In this document: positions 1 to 5,461 of the stretch, in pieces
Layout: every line of letters begins with the position of its first letter
How positions within the stretch are numbered: the first letter of the stretch is position 1
NCBI GenBank assembly: GCA_902475515.1
Contig: CABSAB010000090.1
Coordinates: forward strand, 1-6,492
Origin: an uncultured Eubacteriales bacterium
GTDB taxonomy: Bacteria > Bacillota > Clostridia > Oscillospirales > Oscillospiraceae
Length of the DNA stretch: 6,492 bases
Reading direction: 5' to 3'
Made by a program: the position numbers and the translations under genes
Notes under the pieces: generated by a model
Told to the model about the DNA's origin: nothing
The model's input: only the letters and a program-made list of their open reading frames with translations
Databases searched by the model: none

Positions 1-344
1 GCCCGGGTAATGAGGGCGGGGTCTTTCACGGCGGCGGAGTTTACGGATATTTTATCCGCCCCGGCCCGGAGGATCTCCTGGAAATCCTGTTCAGTGCGGA
101 TGCCGCCGCCTACGGTCAGGGGGACGAAGACCTTTTTCCCGGTGTTTTCGATCACATCCACCACGGATTTCCGGGCATCGCTGGTGGCGGTGATATCCAG
201 GAACACCACCTCATCGGCCCCCTGGTCGGAATAGTATTTCGCCAGTTCCACCGGGTCACCGGCGTCCCGGATATCCACGAAGTTCACACCCTTGACCACC
301 CGGCCGTCCTTTACGTCCAGGCAGGGAATGATGCGCTTGGCAAG
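1..344 (-). other. hisF: HisF domain of the fusion (N-terminal 114 residues, continues past left edge)
   Basis: This is the cyclase half of IGP synthase, which combines PRFAR with ammonia supplied by HisH to give imidazole glycerol phosphate and AICAR. From Leu261 the sequence aligns without gaps to the Thermotoga maritima HisF N-terminus as I remember it. It covers the first half-barrel (strands 1 to about 4), including the phosphate-binding GGG at residues 339-341. The last visible residues are DPALITR. Roughly 140 more residues would be expected beyond the window. If annotated as its own gene, its nearest usable start is ATG at 413 or 392, not at 344. Confidence 0.9.
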
Positions 345-1124
345 GCTGCAGTGCCCTATCGGCGTTTCGTCAAACCCGCAGTACGCCAGCATGCTCCAGC
401 CGTCTCCGCTCATATGCGCCTGCTCCACGGCCAGCTTCAAGTCAATGGTACCGGCATAATAGGCTTTTCCGATAATGGCACCGTCCATCTGTATACGCAT
501 CAGTTCCAAAATGTCCTTGTTGCAGGAGACCCCGCCGCTGGCGGTGATCTTGCAGGAGACGGCCTCCCGCAGAGCTTTCAGGCGCGAAAGGGACGGGCCG
601 GACAGGGCGCCGTCGGTGGCGATATCCGTGAAGATGATATTCTGCACCCCCAGGGCTTCCATGCTTTTTGCAAAGTCCAGGTAGTCAAGGCCGCTGTCCT
701 CGATCCAGCCGGCGGTCTTGACGATCCCGTCCAGGGTGTCGATGCCCACGGCGATGCGGTCACCGTACTGCTTCGCCGCCTCCCGCACAAAGTCCGGGTC
801 GGTGACGGCGGCGGAGCCGATGACGGCCCGGTAGACGCCCAACGAGAACACCGCCTCCAGGTCGGACATATTCCGGATGCCGCCGCCAAGCTCCACCTTG
901 AGGCCGCTTTGCCCGCAGACGGCACGGACGATCTCGCCGTTTTTCCGGACGCCGTCCCTGGCGCCGTCCAGGTCTACCATGTGGATATACTCCGCCCCGG
1001 CGGCACGGAACTCCGCCGCCGTCTGCAAGGGGTCCGCAGACACCTGGTGGACGGTGGCAAAGTCCCCTTTATACAATCGGACGCACTTGCCGTCCTTTAA
1101 GTCAATGGCCGGTAAAATGATCAT
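1..1124 (-). CDS. hisA-hisF: HisA-HisF fusion: ProFAR isomerase joined in frame to IGP synthase cyclase subunit (3' end outside window)
   Basis: From ATG at 1124 one uninterrupted frame runs 374 codons to the left edge. Residues 1-236 or so are a complete HisA, which isomerises ProFAR to PRFAR: MIILPAIDLKDGKCVRLYKG with catalytic Asp8, VELGGGIRN for phosphate binding, AVGIDT with Asp129 as the second catalytic Asp, TDIATDGALSG, and C-terminal IIGKAYYAGTIDL. Residues 237-260 are a linker with no stop. Residues 261-374 match HisF positions 2-115: LAKRIIPCLDVKDGRVVKG with catalytic Asp11 at Asp270, DEVVFLDIT, TVGGGIR, and GADKISVN. The HisH-gate residues Arg5, Glu46 and Lys99 are kept as Arg264, Glu305 and Lys358. 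HisF's second catalytic Asp (130) is beyond the edge. The ATG overlaps the hisH stop (ATGA), with GGAG about 10 nt upstream. Both domain identities are firm. The fusion is read directly from the sequence, although an assembly error or internal initiation of HisF remains possible. Confidence 0.9.
   Translation of the reverse strand, partial: MIILPAIDLKDGKCVRLYKGDFATVHQVSADPLQTAAEFRAAGAEYIHMVDLDGARDGVRKNGEIVRAVCGQSGLKVELGGGIRNMSDLEAVFSLGVYRAVIGSAAVTDPDFVREAAKQYGDRIAVGIDTLDGIVKTAGWIEDSGLDYLDFAKSMEALGVQNIIFTDIATDGALSGPSLSRLKALREAVSCKITASGGVSCNKDILELMRIQMDGAIIGKAYYAGTIDLKLAVEQAHMSGDGWSMLAYCGFDETPIGHCSLAKRIIPCLDVKDGRVVKGVNFVDIRDAGDPVELAKYYSDQGADEVVFLDITATSDARKSVVDVIENTGKKVFVPLTVGGGIRTEQDFQEILRAGADKISVNSAAVKDPALITR
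345..416 (-). other. Interdomain linker of the HisA-HisF fusion (residues 237-260)
   Basis: This 24-codon stretch begins HMSGDGWSMLAYCGFDE and ends GHCS directly before LAKRIIP of HisF. HisA proteins usually end near its start, and HisF normally begins MLAKR where this protein has SLAKR, so the canonical HisF initiator is gone. Two internal ATG codons lie in frame: Met238 (413-411), with GGAG 9 nt upstream, and Met245 (392-390), with only poorly spaced purine runs upstream. Either could start a separate HisF with a 16- to 23-residue extension. I do not recognise the linker as a known domain. Confidence 0.75.
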
Positions 1125-1723
1125 CGGTTCAGCTCTCCAAAATTCTTTAGGATGGTCATGCCCACGTCGCCGCTCTTTTCCGGGTGGAACTGGCAGCCGT
1201 AGACATTCCCCCGGGCCACCATGGCAGTGACGGCAGGGCCGTAGTCCGTGGTCATGGCCAGGTCCGCAGGCGCTTTCACCCGGGCGCAGAAGCTGTGCAC
1301 AAAGTACACGTAGTCCCCATCGGAAAGGCCCGCGGTCAGGGGATTTCCGTTCACGATCTTCAGGCTGTTCCAGCCGATGTGCGGGAGCTTATATGGCGTC
1401 TCGATCTTCTCCACGGTGCCGGGGATCAGGCCAAGGCCTGCCGTATATCCCAGCTCTGTGCTGGAATCCAGGAGCATCTGCATCCCAAGGCAGATGCCCA
1501 GGAGGGGCTTTTTTTCCGCCTGCTTCCGGATCGCCGCCGTCATACCGCTTCGATCCAGCGCCGCCATGCACTTGGGAAACGCCCCCACACCGGGGAGGAT
1601 CAGGGCATCCGCTTTCTCCAGCTCCGCCGGGTCCGACACGATCTCATTCGCAAAGCCCAGATAGTCAAAGGCCTTGGTGACGCTCTTGAGGTTCCCCGCG
1701 CCGTAGTCGATGACGGCGATCAT
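1121..1723 (-). CDS. hisH: Imidazole glycerol phosphate synthase, glutamine amidotransferase subunit HisH
   Basis: HisH is the class I glutaminase half of IGP synthase. It releases ammonia from glutamine and passes it through the HisF barrel to PRFAR. The product is 200 residues, the usual size. The nucleophile Cys78 lies in LLGICLGMQ (74-82), and the other triad members are His180 and Glu182 in CQFHPEKSG (177-185). The N-terminal IDYGAGNLKSV (5-15), the PGVGAF loop (44-49) that shapes the oxyanion region, and HIGWN (115-119) are all present. ATG at 1723 forms an ATGA overlap with hisB and follows AAAGGAG at 7-nt spacing. The TGA overlaps the next start as ATGA. Its partner HisF is here carried on a HisA-HisF fusion protein, so the HisH-binding face of HisF must tolerate a HisA domain at its N-terminus. 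Confidence 0.96.
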   Translation of the reverse strand: MIAVIDYGAGNLKSVTKAFDYLGFANEIVSDPAELEKADALILPGVGAFPKCMAALDRSGMTAAIRKQAEKKPLLGICLGMQMLLDSSTELGYTAGLGLIPGTVEKIETPYKLPHIGWNSLKIVNGNPLTAGLSDGDYVYFVHSFCARVKAPADLAMTTDYGPAVTAMVARGNVYGCQFHPEKSGDVGMTILKNFGELNR

Positions 1724-2298
1724 GACAGGGCTCCTTTGGTGGAGGTCACCCGGTCCGACTGCACCTGCACCGCCGTTTTCAGCGAGAGGCCCAGGGCCTT
1801 GAAAAGCCCCTCGGTGATGTGATGGGCATTTTCCCCGTACTCGCTCTTGAGATGCAGGGTAATGCCGCTGTTCATGGAAAATGCCCGCATGAATTCCACC
1901 GTCAGGCAGCTGTCATAGTCCCCGATCATGGGCTGGGGCATGGGGGCGTTCATCACAAGATAGGGGCGGCCGGACACGTCCAGGGCGCAGAACTCCAGGC
2001 TCTCGTCCATGGGCACATACTGGGAGGCAAAGCGGGTGATGCCCACCTTATCCCCCAGGGCTTCTTTCAGGGCCTGGCCCAGGACGATGCCCACATCCTC
2101 CACGCTGTGGTGGCCGTCTACGTTCAGGTCGCCCTGGCAGGTGACGGTGGCACCAAAGCCCGCGTAAAACAGCAGCGCGTGGAGCATATGGTCAAAAAAG
2201 CCAATGCCGGTATCGATGTTCAGCTTCCCGCCGTCTAAATTCAGGGACACATAGACCTTGGTCTCCTTGGTCTCCCGGCGGATCTCCGCAGTTCTCAT
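1720..2298 (-). CDS. hisB: Imidazoleglycerol-phosphate dehydratase (monofunctional HisB)
   Basis: This enzyme dehydrates imidazole glycerol phosphate to imidazole acetol phosphate using Mn(II). The product is 192 residues, the dehydratase domain alone, without the HAD-type histidinol-phosphatase domain of the enterobacterial bifunctional HisB. Metal-binding motifs are intact: FFDHMLH (34-40), DGHHSVEDVGI (61-71) and ENAHHITEGLFKALG (156-170). The protein ends in the typical STKGALS. The start is ATG at 2298, which gives the family's MRTAEIRRETKET N-terminus. It sits 2 nt after the hisD stop and follows GAGG (2310-2307) at 8-nt spacing. A longer open frame from ATG at 2640 runs 340 nt into hisD, and its extra N-terminus is low-complexity arginine/glycine/proline-rich readthrough unlike any HisB. 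The TGA overlaps the hisH start as ATGA. Confidence 0.96.
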   Translation of the reverse strand: MRTAEIRRETKETKVYVSLNLDGGKLNIDTGIGFFDHMLHALLFYAGFGATVTCQGDLNVDGHHSVEDVGIVLGQALKEALGDKVGITRFASQYVPMDESLEFCALDVSGRPYLVMNAPMPQPMIGDYDSCLTVEFMRAFSMNSGITLHLKSEYGENAHHITEGLFKALGLSLKTAVQVQSDRVTSTKGALS

Positions 2299-2300
2299 GG

Positions 2301-3575
2301 TCAAAACCTCACTTGGATGGAATTTGCATGGGCCGTGAGATGCTCGCTCTCGGCCATGCGGATGATCCCGTCCTTGACGCTTTCCAGGGCTTCCCGGGAA
2401 AAGTCCAGAACGGAGGTCTTTTTCAAAAAGCTCTCGACGCTCAGCGGCGAGAAGAACCGGGCCGTGCCCGAGGTGGGCAGTACATGGCAGGGCCCCGCCA
2501 TATAGTCCCCCAGGGGTTCGGGGCTGTTTTCGCCCAGGAAGATGGCCCCGGCGTTTTTGAGCCTTGGGAGCAGGGCTTTCGGTTCCTCTGTCAAAACCTC
2601 CAGGTGCTCCGGGGCGATCTCGTTTGCCAGGCCGCAGCACTGGTCCAGGGTATCGCAGATGATGATGGCGCCATAATCCCGCAGGGACTGGCGGATCACA
2701 TCCGCCCGGCTGAGATAGGCCGTCTGCCGCTCGATCTCCGCCGAGACCTGCTCTGCCAGCTTTTCCGAGGTGGTCAGCAGAACGGCGCTGGCCATCACAT
2801 CGTGCTCCGCCTGGGACAGCAGGTCCGCCGCCGTGTAGACGGGGTTTGCCGTTTCATCGGCGATCACCAGGACCTCCGAAGGTCCCGCCACCATATCAAT
2901 ATCCAAGGTGCCGTAGGACATGCGCTTGGCCGCCGCCACATAGGCGTTGCCGGGGCCCACCAGCTTGTCCACCCTGGGAATAAAGCCCGCTCCGTAGGTC
3001 AGCGCCGCCACGGCCTGAACGCCGCCCACGGCGATCACACGATCCACGCCGGAAACATAAGCCGCTGCCAGCACAGCATCATTCAGATTCTCTGTGGGAG
3101 GGGTGACCATAATGATCTCCTCACAGCCCGCCACCTTGGCAGGGATCACATTCATCAAAACAGAGCTGGGGTACGCCGCCCGTCCGCCCGGGACATACAC
3201 GCCCACCCGGGTGAGGCCCCGGACGAGCTGGCCCACCATGCCGCCGGGCATGGGGCTCTCCCACACACGGGACTTACTCAAAAGCTCCTGCTGATAGGCC
3301 CGGATGTTCTCCGCGCTCTGCTTCAGCGCCGCAAGCAGCTTTGCGTCAATGCGCTCTGCTGCCGCCGCCAGGGTGTCCTTTGCTATCTCATAGGGCTCGG
3401 CCTTGTCGAATTGCAGGGAATATTCCCGCACGGCCTCATAGCCCCGAAGCCGCACATTCTCCATGATCTCCGACGCGGACTTTACGATCCCCGCGTTCGT
3501 CTCCGCGGCCCGCTGCCGCATCGCCTCGATCTGCCGCTGCTCGGCGGCGCCGTCCGCCCTGACCACCGTTATCAT
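2301..3575 (-). CDS. hisD: Histidinol dehydrogenase
   Basis: This cytoplasmic zinc enzyme oxidises L-histidinol to histidinal and then to L-histidine with two NAD+, the last two steps of the pathway. The 424-residue length is typical. The family signature covers PGNAYVAAAKR (208-218) and DIDMVAGPSEVLVIADE (225-241). By alignment with the E. coli enzyme from memory, the Zn ligands are Gln255 and His258 (SQAEHD), Asp357 (GDYMAG) and His416 (LTAHANS). The catalytic Glu-His pair is Glu323-His324 (APEHLEVL). All expected residues are present, so the enzyme should be active. The ATG at 3575 overlaps the hisG stop as ATGA and follows a near-perfect AGGAGG at 7-nt spacing, the strongest ribosome binding site in the window. 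Its TGA is 2 nt before hisB. Nothing in the sequence looks degraded. Confidence 0.97.
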   Translation of the reverse strand: MITVVRADGAAEQRQIEAMRQRAAETNAGIVKSASEIMENVRLRGYEAVREYSLQFDKAEPYEIAKDTLAAAAERIDAKLLAALKQSAENIRAYQQELLSKSRVWESPMPGGMVGQLVRGLTRVGVYVPGGRAAYPSSVLMNVIPAKVAGCEEIIMVTPPTENLNDAVLAAAYVSGVDRVIAVGGVQAVAALTYGAGFIPRVDKLVGPGNAYVAAAKRMSYGTLDIDMVAGPSEVLVIADETANPVYTAADLLSQAEHDVMASAVLLTTSEKLAEQVSAEIERQTAYLSRADVIRQSLRDYGAIIICDTLDQCCGLANEIAPEHLEVLTEEPKALLPRLKNAGAIFLGENSPEPLGDYMAGPCHVLPTSGTARFFSPLSVESFLKKTSVLDFSREALESVKDGIIRMAESEHLTAHANSIQVRF

Positions 3576-4201
3576 GGGGCCACCTCCTCGATCCTCCGGA
3601 TAAAGTCAAATACCGCTTCCCGGTGAAGCTTCATGCTTGCCGTATTCACAATGAGCCGGGCGCTGACCTCGGCCACGGTCTCAATGGGCACAAGGCCGTT
3701 TTCCTTTAACGTCGTGCCCGTCTGGACAATGTCCACAATGCCGTTGGCAAGGCCCACCAGCGGGGCCAGCTCCACGCTGCCCTCGATCTTGATGACCGAT
3801 ACGTCCATGCCCTTGCTTTCAAAGTAGCTTTTGGTGACGCCCGGATATTTCGACGCCACTACGCGGCTCCGGTAGGTGCCGTAAAAGTCGCTGCCCTCGG
3901 GCACCGCCAGGGCAAAGCGGCACTTGCCATAGCCCAGGTCCAGCATCTCGCAGAAGCTGCCGCCATGCTCCATGATGGTGTCCTTTCCCACGATGCCCAG
4001 ATCGCAGACCCCGTGGGACACATAGGTGAGGACGTCCGCCGCCTTGCTCAGCACCACATCCAGCGGATAATTTTCAACGGGGAGGATCAGCTTCCGGGTA
4101 TCGGCCCGGACGGCTGTGCAGTCAAGGCCCATCTTTTCAAACAGGTCTAAAGAATCCTCCAGCAGGCGGCCCTTGGTGACCGCGATCTTCAGTCGGTTCA
4201 C
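3572..4201 (-). CDS. hisG: ATP phosphoribosyltransferase, short form (HisG_S)
   Basis: This enzyme catalyses the first step of histidine synthesis, joining ATP and PRPP to give N1-(5-phosphoribosyl)-ATP. The 209-residue length is that of the short HisG class, which lacks the C-terminal allosteric ACT-like domain and depends on HisZ, encoded immediately upstream. Visible family features are the N-terminal IAVTKGRL (residues 6-13), DLGIVGKD (67-74), and the PRPP-binding stretch running from EGSVELAPLVG (140-150) into DIVQTGTTL (157-165). The start is GTG at 4201: it gives the usual N-terminus (VNRLKIAVTKGRL), follows GGAGG at 7-nt spacing, and forms a GTGA overlap with the hisZ stop. A longer reading from ATG at 4342 would run 144 nt into hisZ and add residues unlike the family. 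The stop overlaps the hisD start (ATGA), suggesting translational coupling. Feedback by histidine would act through HisZ. Confidence 0.96.
   Translation of the reverse strand: MNRLKIAVTKGRLLEDSLDLFEKMGLDCTAVRADTRKLILPVENYPLDVVLSKAADVLTYVSHGVCDLGIVGKDTIMEHGGSFCEMLDLGYGKCRFALAVPEGSDFYGTYRSRVVASKYPGVTKSYFESKGMDVSVIKIEGSVELAPLVGLANGIVDIVQTGTTLKENGLVPIETVAEVSARLIVNTASMKLHREAVFDFIRRIEEVAP
3583..3588 (-). promoter_or_regulatory. Consensus Shine-Dalgarno of hisD
   Basis: AGGAGG, a full consensus, lies within the 3' end of hisG and 7 nt from the hisD ATG at 3575. It suggests strong re-initiation of ribosomes at the ATGA overlap. Confidence 0.8.
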
Positions 4202-5376
4202 AGCAGTTCCTCCGTTTCCCGGCCATGCTCCAGCAGAATCAGCCGCTTTGCGCCCAGGGTGCGGGCCTCCTGCCGGGCCTGCTCCGGCGAATCCGCGCAG
4301 GAGAGCATGGCCGTACCCGGGGCCTTTGCTTCCACGCGGCATCTGGCCGCAGCCAGGCTGTCCAGGGTGTAATAGACCACGGTCTCGGGCTTTTGATGCT
4401 CCGGCACTGGGAGACAGCTGGCCACTGCCTCCACATCCAGCGCAAAGCCCGTGGCGCTCACGGGAGCGCCAAACTGGCCGATGAGCTTATCGTACCGGCC
4501 ACCGGAGAGCACATTCCCCGCCGCCCCCTGGCCATAGCCCCGGAAGACGATGCCGGTGTAGTATTCAATGCTGTGCACGAGCCCCAGGTCAAACTGCACC
4601 CGCCCGCTCAGGCCCGCGTCCTTCAAAACACGGTAAAGGGTCTCCAGGTAGGCGATCACCGCCGCCGCTTCCTCGTCCGGGCAGAGCGACTTCGCCGTTT
4701 CCAGCACCTCCGCCCCGCCAAACAGCCGCGGCAGCTTCCGCAGGGTCTTCCCCGCGGGGGTGTCCGTATAAGGCGCAAGGGCCGCCTCATAGGCCGTGAG
4801 TTCCTTATTCTCCAGCAGCATCCGCAGCTGCTGCCCGGTCTCCTCCGGGAGGGCCAGCTGCTTCAAAAGGGCGCCGAAATAGCCCGCATGGCCGATCTCA
4901 ATGTGATAATCCTGAAGGCCGCAGGCCTCCAGAGCGCTGATGGAGAGGGAAATGACCTCCAGATCTGCCCGGAGGCCCTCCGCTCCGATGAGCTCCACGC
5001 CGCACTGGTCGATCTCCGACCGGGCGCCGGTATGGGCGTCGTCCGAGCGGAACACCGTCTGGTTATAGTACAGCCGCAGCGGCAGGGGCAGGCCTTTCAG
5101 CTTGGTGGCCGCCACCCGGCCGATGGCCACGGTATTATCCGGACGCATGACCAGGATCTTCCCGGTGCGGTCCACGATCTTCATCATGGACTCCTGGGTC
5201 AGGGGATGGCCTGTGGCGGCGATGATATCATAATATTCCACGCTGGGCGTGGTCAGCTCCGAGTAGCCCTGCCGCCCAAACACATCCGTGACGGCCGTTT
5301 CCACCCGGCGGCAGGCGGCACACTCGGCAAAAAGCCGGTCCCGGGTGCCTTCGGGAGTGCCGATGGTCTTTTGCAT
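4198..5376 (-). CDS. hisZ: ATP phosphoribosyltransferase regulatory subunit HisZ (HisRS-like)
   Basis: HisZ is a catalytically dead paralogue of histidyl-tRNA synthetase. It forms a hetero-octamer with short-form HisG and is needed for HisG activity and histidine feedback. The 392-residue product keeps the class II synthetase core: TPEGTRDRLF at the N-terminus, a motif-2-like region at about residues 101-131 (RLYYNQTVFR, then SEIDQCGVELIG), the histidine-pocket segment LVHSIEYYTGIVFRGY (266-281), and SGGRYDKLIG (291-300). Two HisRS hallmarks are altered: the catalytic Arg of LVRGLDYYT is His268, and the motif-3 Arg of GIERL-type sequences is lost (ALDVEAV, 312-318). Both changes fit HisZ rather than a synthetase. 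Residues of about 328-392 resemble a shortened anticodon-binding-type alpha/beta tail. ATG at 5376 follows AAGGTGAG at good spacing. It is the first gene of the his operon, and its TGA overlaps the GTG start of hisG. Confidence 0.93.
   Translation of the reverse strand: MQKTIGTPEGTRDRLFAECAACRRVETAVTDVFGRQGYSELTTPSVEYYDIIAATGHPLTQESMMKIVDRTGKILVMRPDNTVAIGRVAATKLKGLPLPLRLYYNQTVFRSDDAHTGARSEIDQCGVELIGAEGLRADLEVISLSISALEACGLQDYHIEIGHAGYFGALLKQLALPEETGQQLRMLLENKELTAYEAALAPYTDTPAGKTLRKLPRLFGGAEVLETAKSLCPDEEAAAVIAYLETLYRVLKDAGLSGRVQFDLGLVHSIEYYTGIVFRGYGQGAAGNVLSGGRYDKLIGQFGAPVSATGFALDVEAVASCLPVPEHQKPETVVYYTLDSLAAARCRVEAKAPGTAMLSCADSPEQARQEARTLGAKRLILLEHGRETEELL
4209..4213 (-). promoter_or_regulatory. 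Ribosome binding site deciding the GTG start of hisG
   Basis: GGAGG lies inside the last codons of hisZ, 7 nt before GTG at 4201. It supports the GTG start over the in-frame ATG at 4342 and makes hisG translation likely to be coupled to hisZ. Confidence 0.75.
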
Positions 5377-5382
5377 GGATAT

Positions 5383-5390
5383 CTCACCTT
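5383..5390 (-). promoter_or_regulatory. Ribosome binding site of hisZ
   Basis: AAGGTGAG on the minus strand ends 6 nt before the ATG at 5376. This fixes the hisZ start in the leader of the operon, downstream of the AT-rich promoter gap. Confidence 0.7.
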
Positions 5391-5412
5391 TTCTTCGTTT
5401 TCTTTACTTCGC

Positions 5413-5430
5413 TAATATATTATCATATTA
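5413..5430. promoter_or_regulatory. AT-rich inverted repeat over the -10 region, possible operator
   Basis: TAATAT and ATATTA form a perfect 6-bp inverted repeat around a 6-bp centre (gataat). It sits on top of the candidate -10 of the his promoter. It is flanked by a direct repeat TTCGCT on the plus strand at 5408-5413 and 5436-5441, so the motif begins every 28 bp. Together these could be a repressor site for a histidine-responsive regulator. An AT-rich promoter can contain such repeats by chance, so this is a suggestion only. Confidence 0.25.
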
Positions 5431-5445
5431 AATAGTTCGCTGCAA
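5417..5445 (-). promoter_or_regulatory. Candidate sigma-A promoter of the his operon
   Basis: This lies in the only non-coding gap of the window, a markedly AT-rich stretch in an otherwise GC-rich sequence. On the minus strand TTGCAG (5445-5440) and TAATAT (5422-5417) are separated by 17 bp, giving weak -35 and decent -10 matches. An overlapping TATGAT (5427-5422) is a better -10 but has no good -35 at standard spacing. Transcription would start around 5410, leaving a leader of roughly 30 nt. That is too short for a T-box or an attenuator. The exact hexamers are a guess; that a promoter lies in this gap is more likely. Confidence 0.5.
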
Positions 5446-5461
5446 GGGGCAATGTTCACAA

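Noticed and set aside
351..1100. 249-codon open frame on the plus strand, opposite hisA
   Set aside because: It is antisense to a clear HisA domain, with a low-complexity Gly/Ala/Val/Asp-rich product. No ribosome binding site or family resemblance was seen.
1720..2640. Extended HisB of 306 residues starting at ATG 2640
   Set aside because: The extra N-terminus lies inside hisD in another frame and is unlike HisB. The ATG at 2298 has a ribosome binding site and the family N-terminus.
2313..3626. 437-codon open frame on the plus strand, opposite hisD
   Set aside because: It is antisense to a complete, motif-intact hisD. Its product is rich in His/Gly/Arg/Gln with no recognisable domain, as expected from the high-GC third-position bias of the real gene.
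3572..4342. Extended HisG of 256 residues starting at ATG 4342
   Set aside because: The first 47 residues are a hisZ shadow. GTG at 4201 has GGAGG at ideal spacing and gives the normal HisG N-terminus.
4198..5376. Histidyl-tRNA synthetase (hisS) instead of hisZ
   Set aside because: The catalytic Arg of the LVRGLDYYT motif is His268, the motif-3 Arg is absent, the C-terminal domain is short, and the gene abuts a short-form hisG.
4225..5415. 396-codon open frame on the plus strand, opposite hisZ
   Set aside because: It mirrors hisZ, has biased composition and no recognisable motif, and runs through the his promoter gap. It is best explained as a shadow.
5377..5461. T-box riboswitch or rho-independent terminator in the polC-hisZ gap
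   Set aside because: The gap is only 85 bp and contains no T-box-like element. The only hairpin is a 6-bp AT-only repeat without a U-tract.
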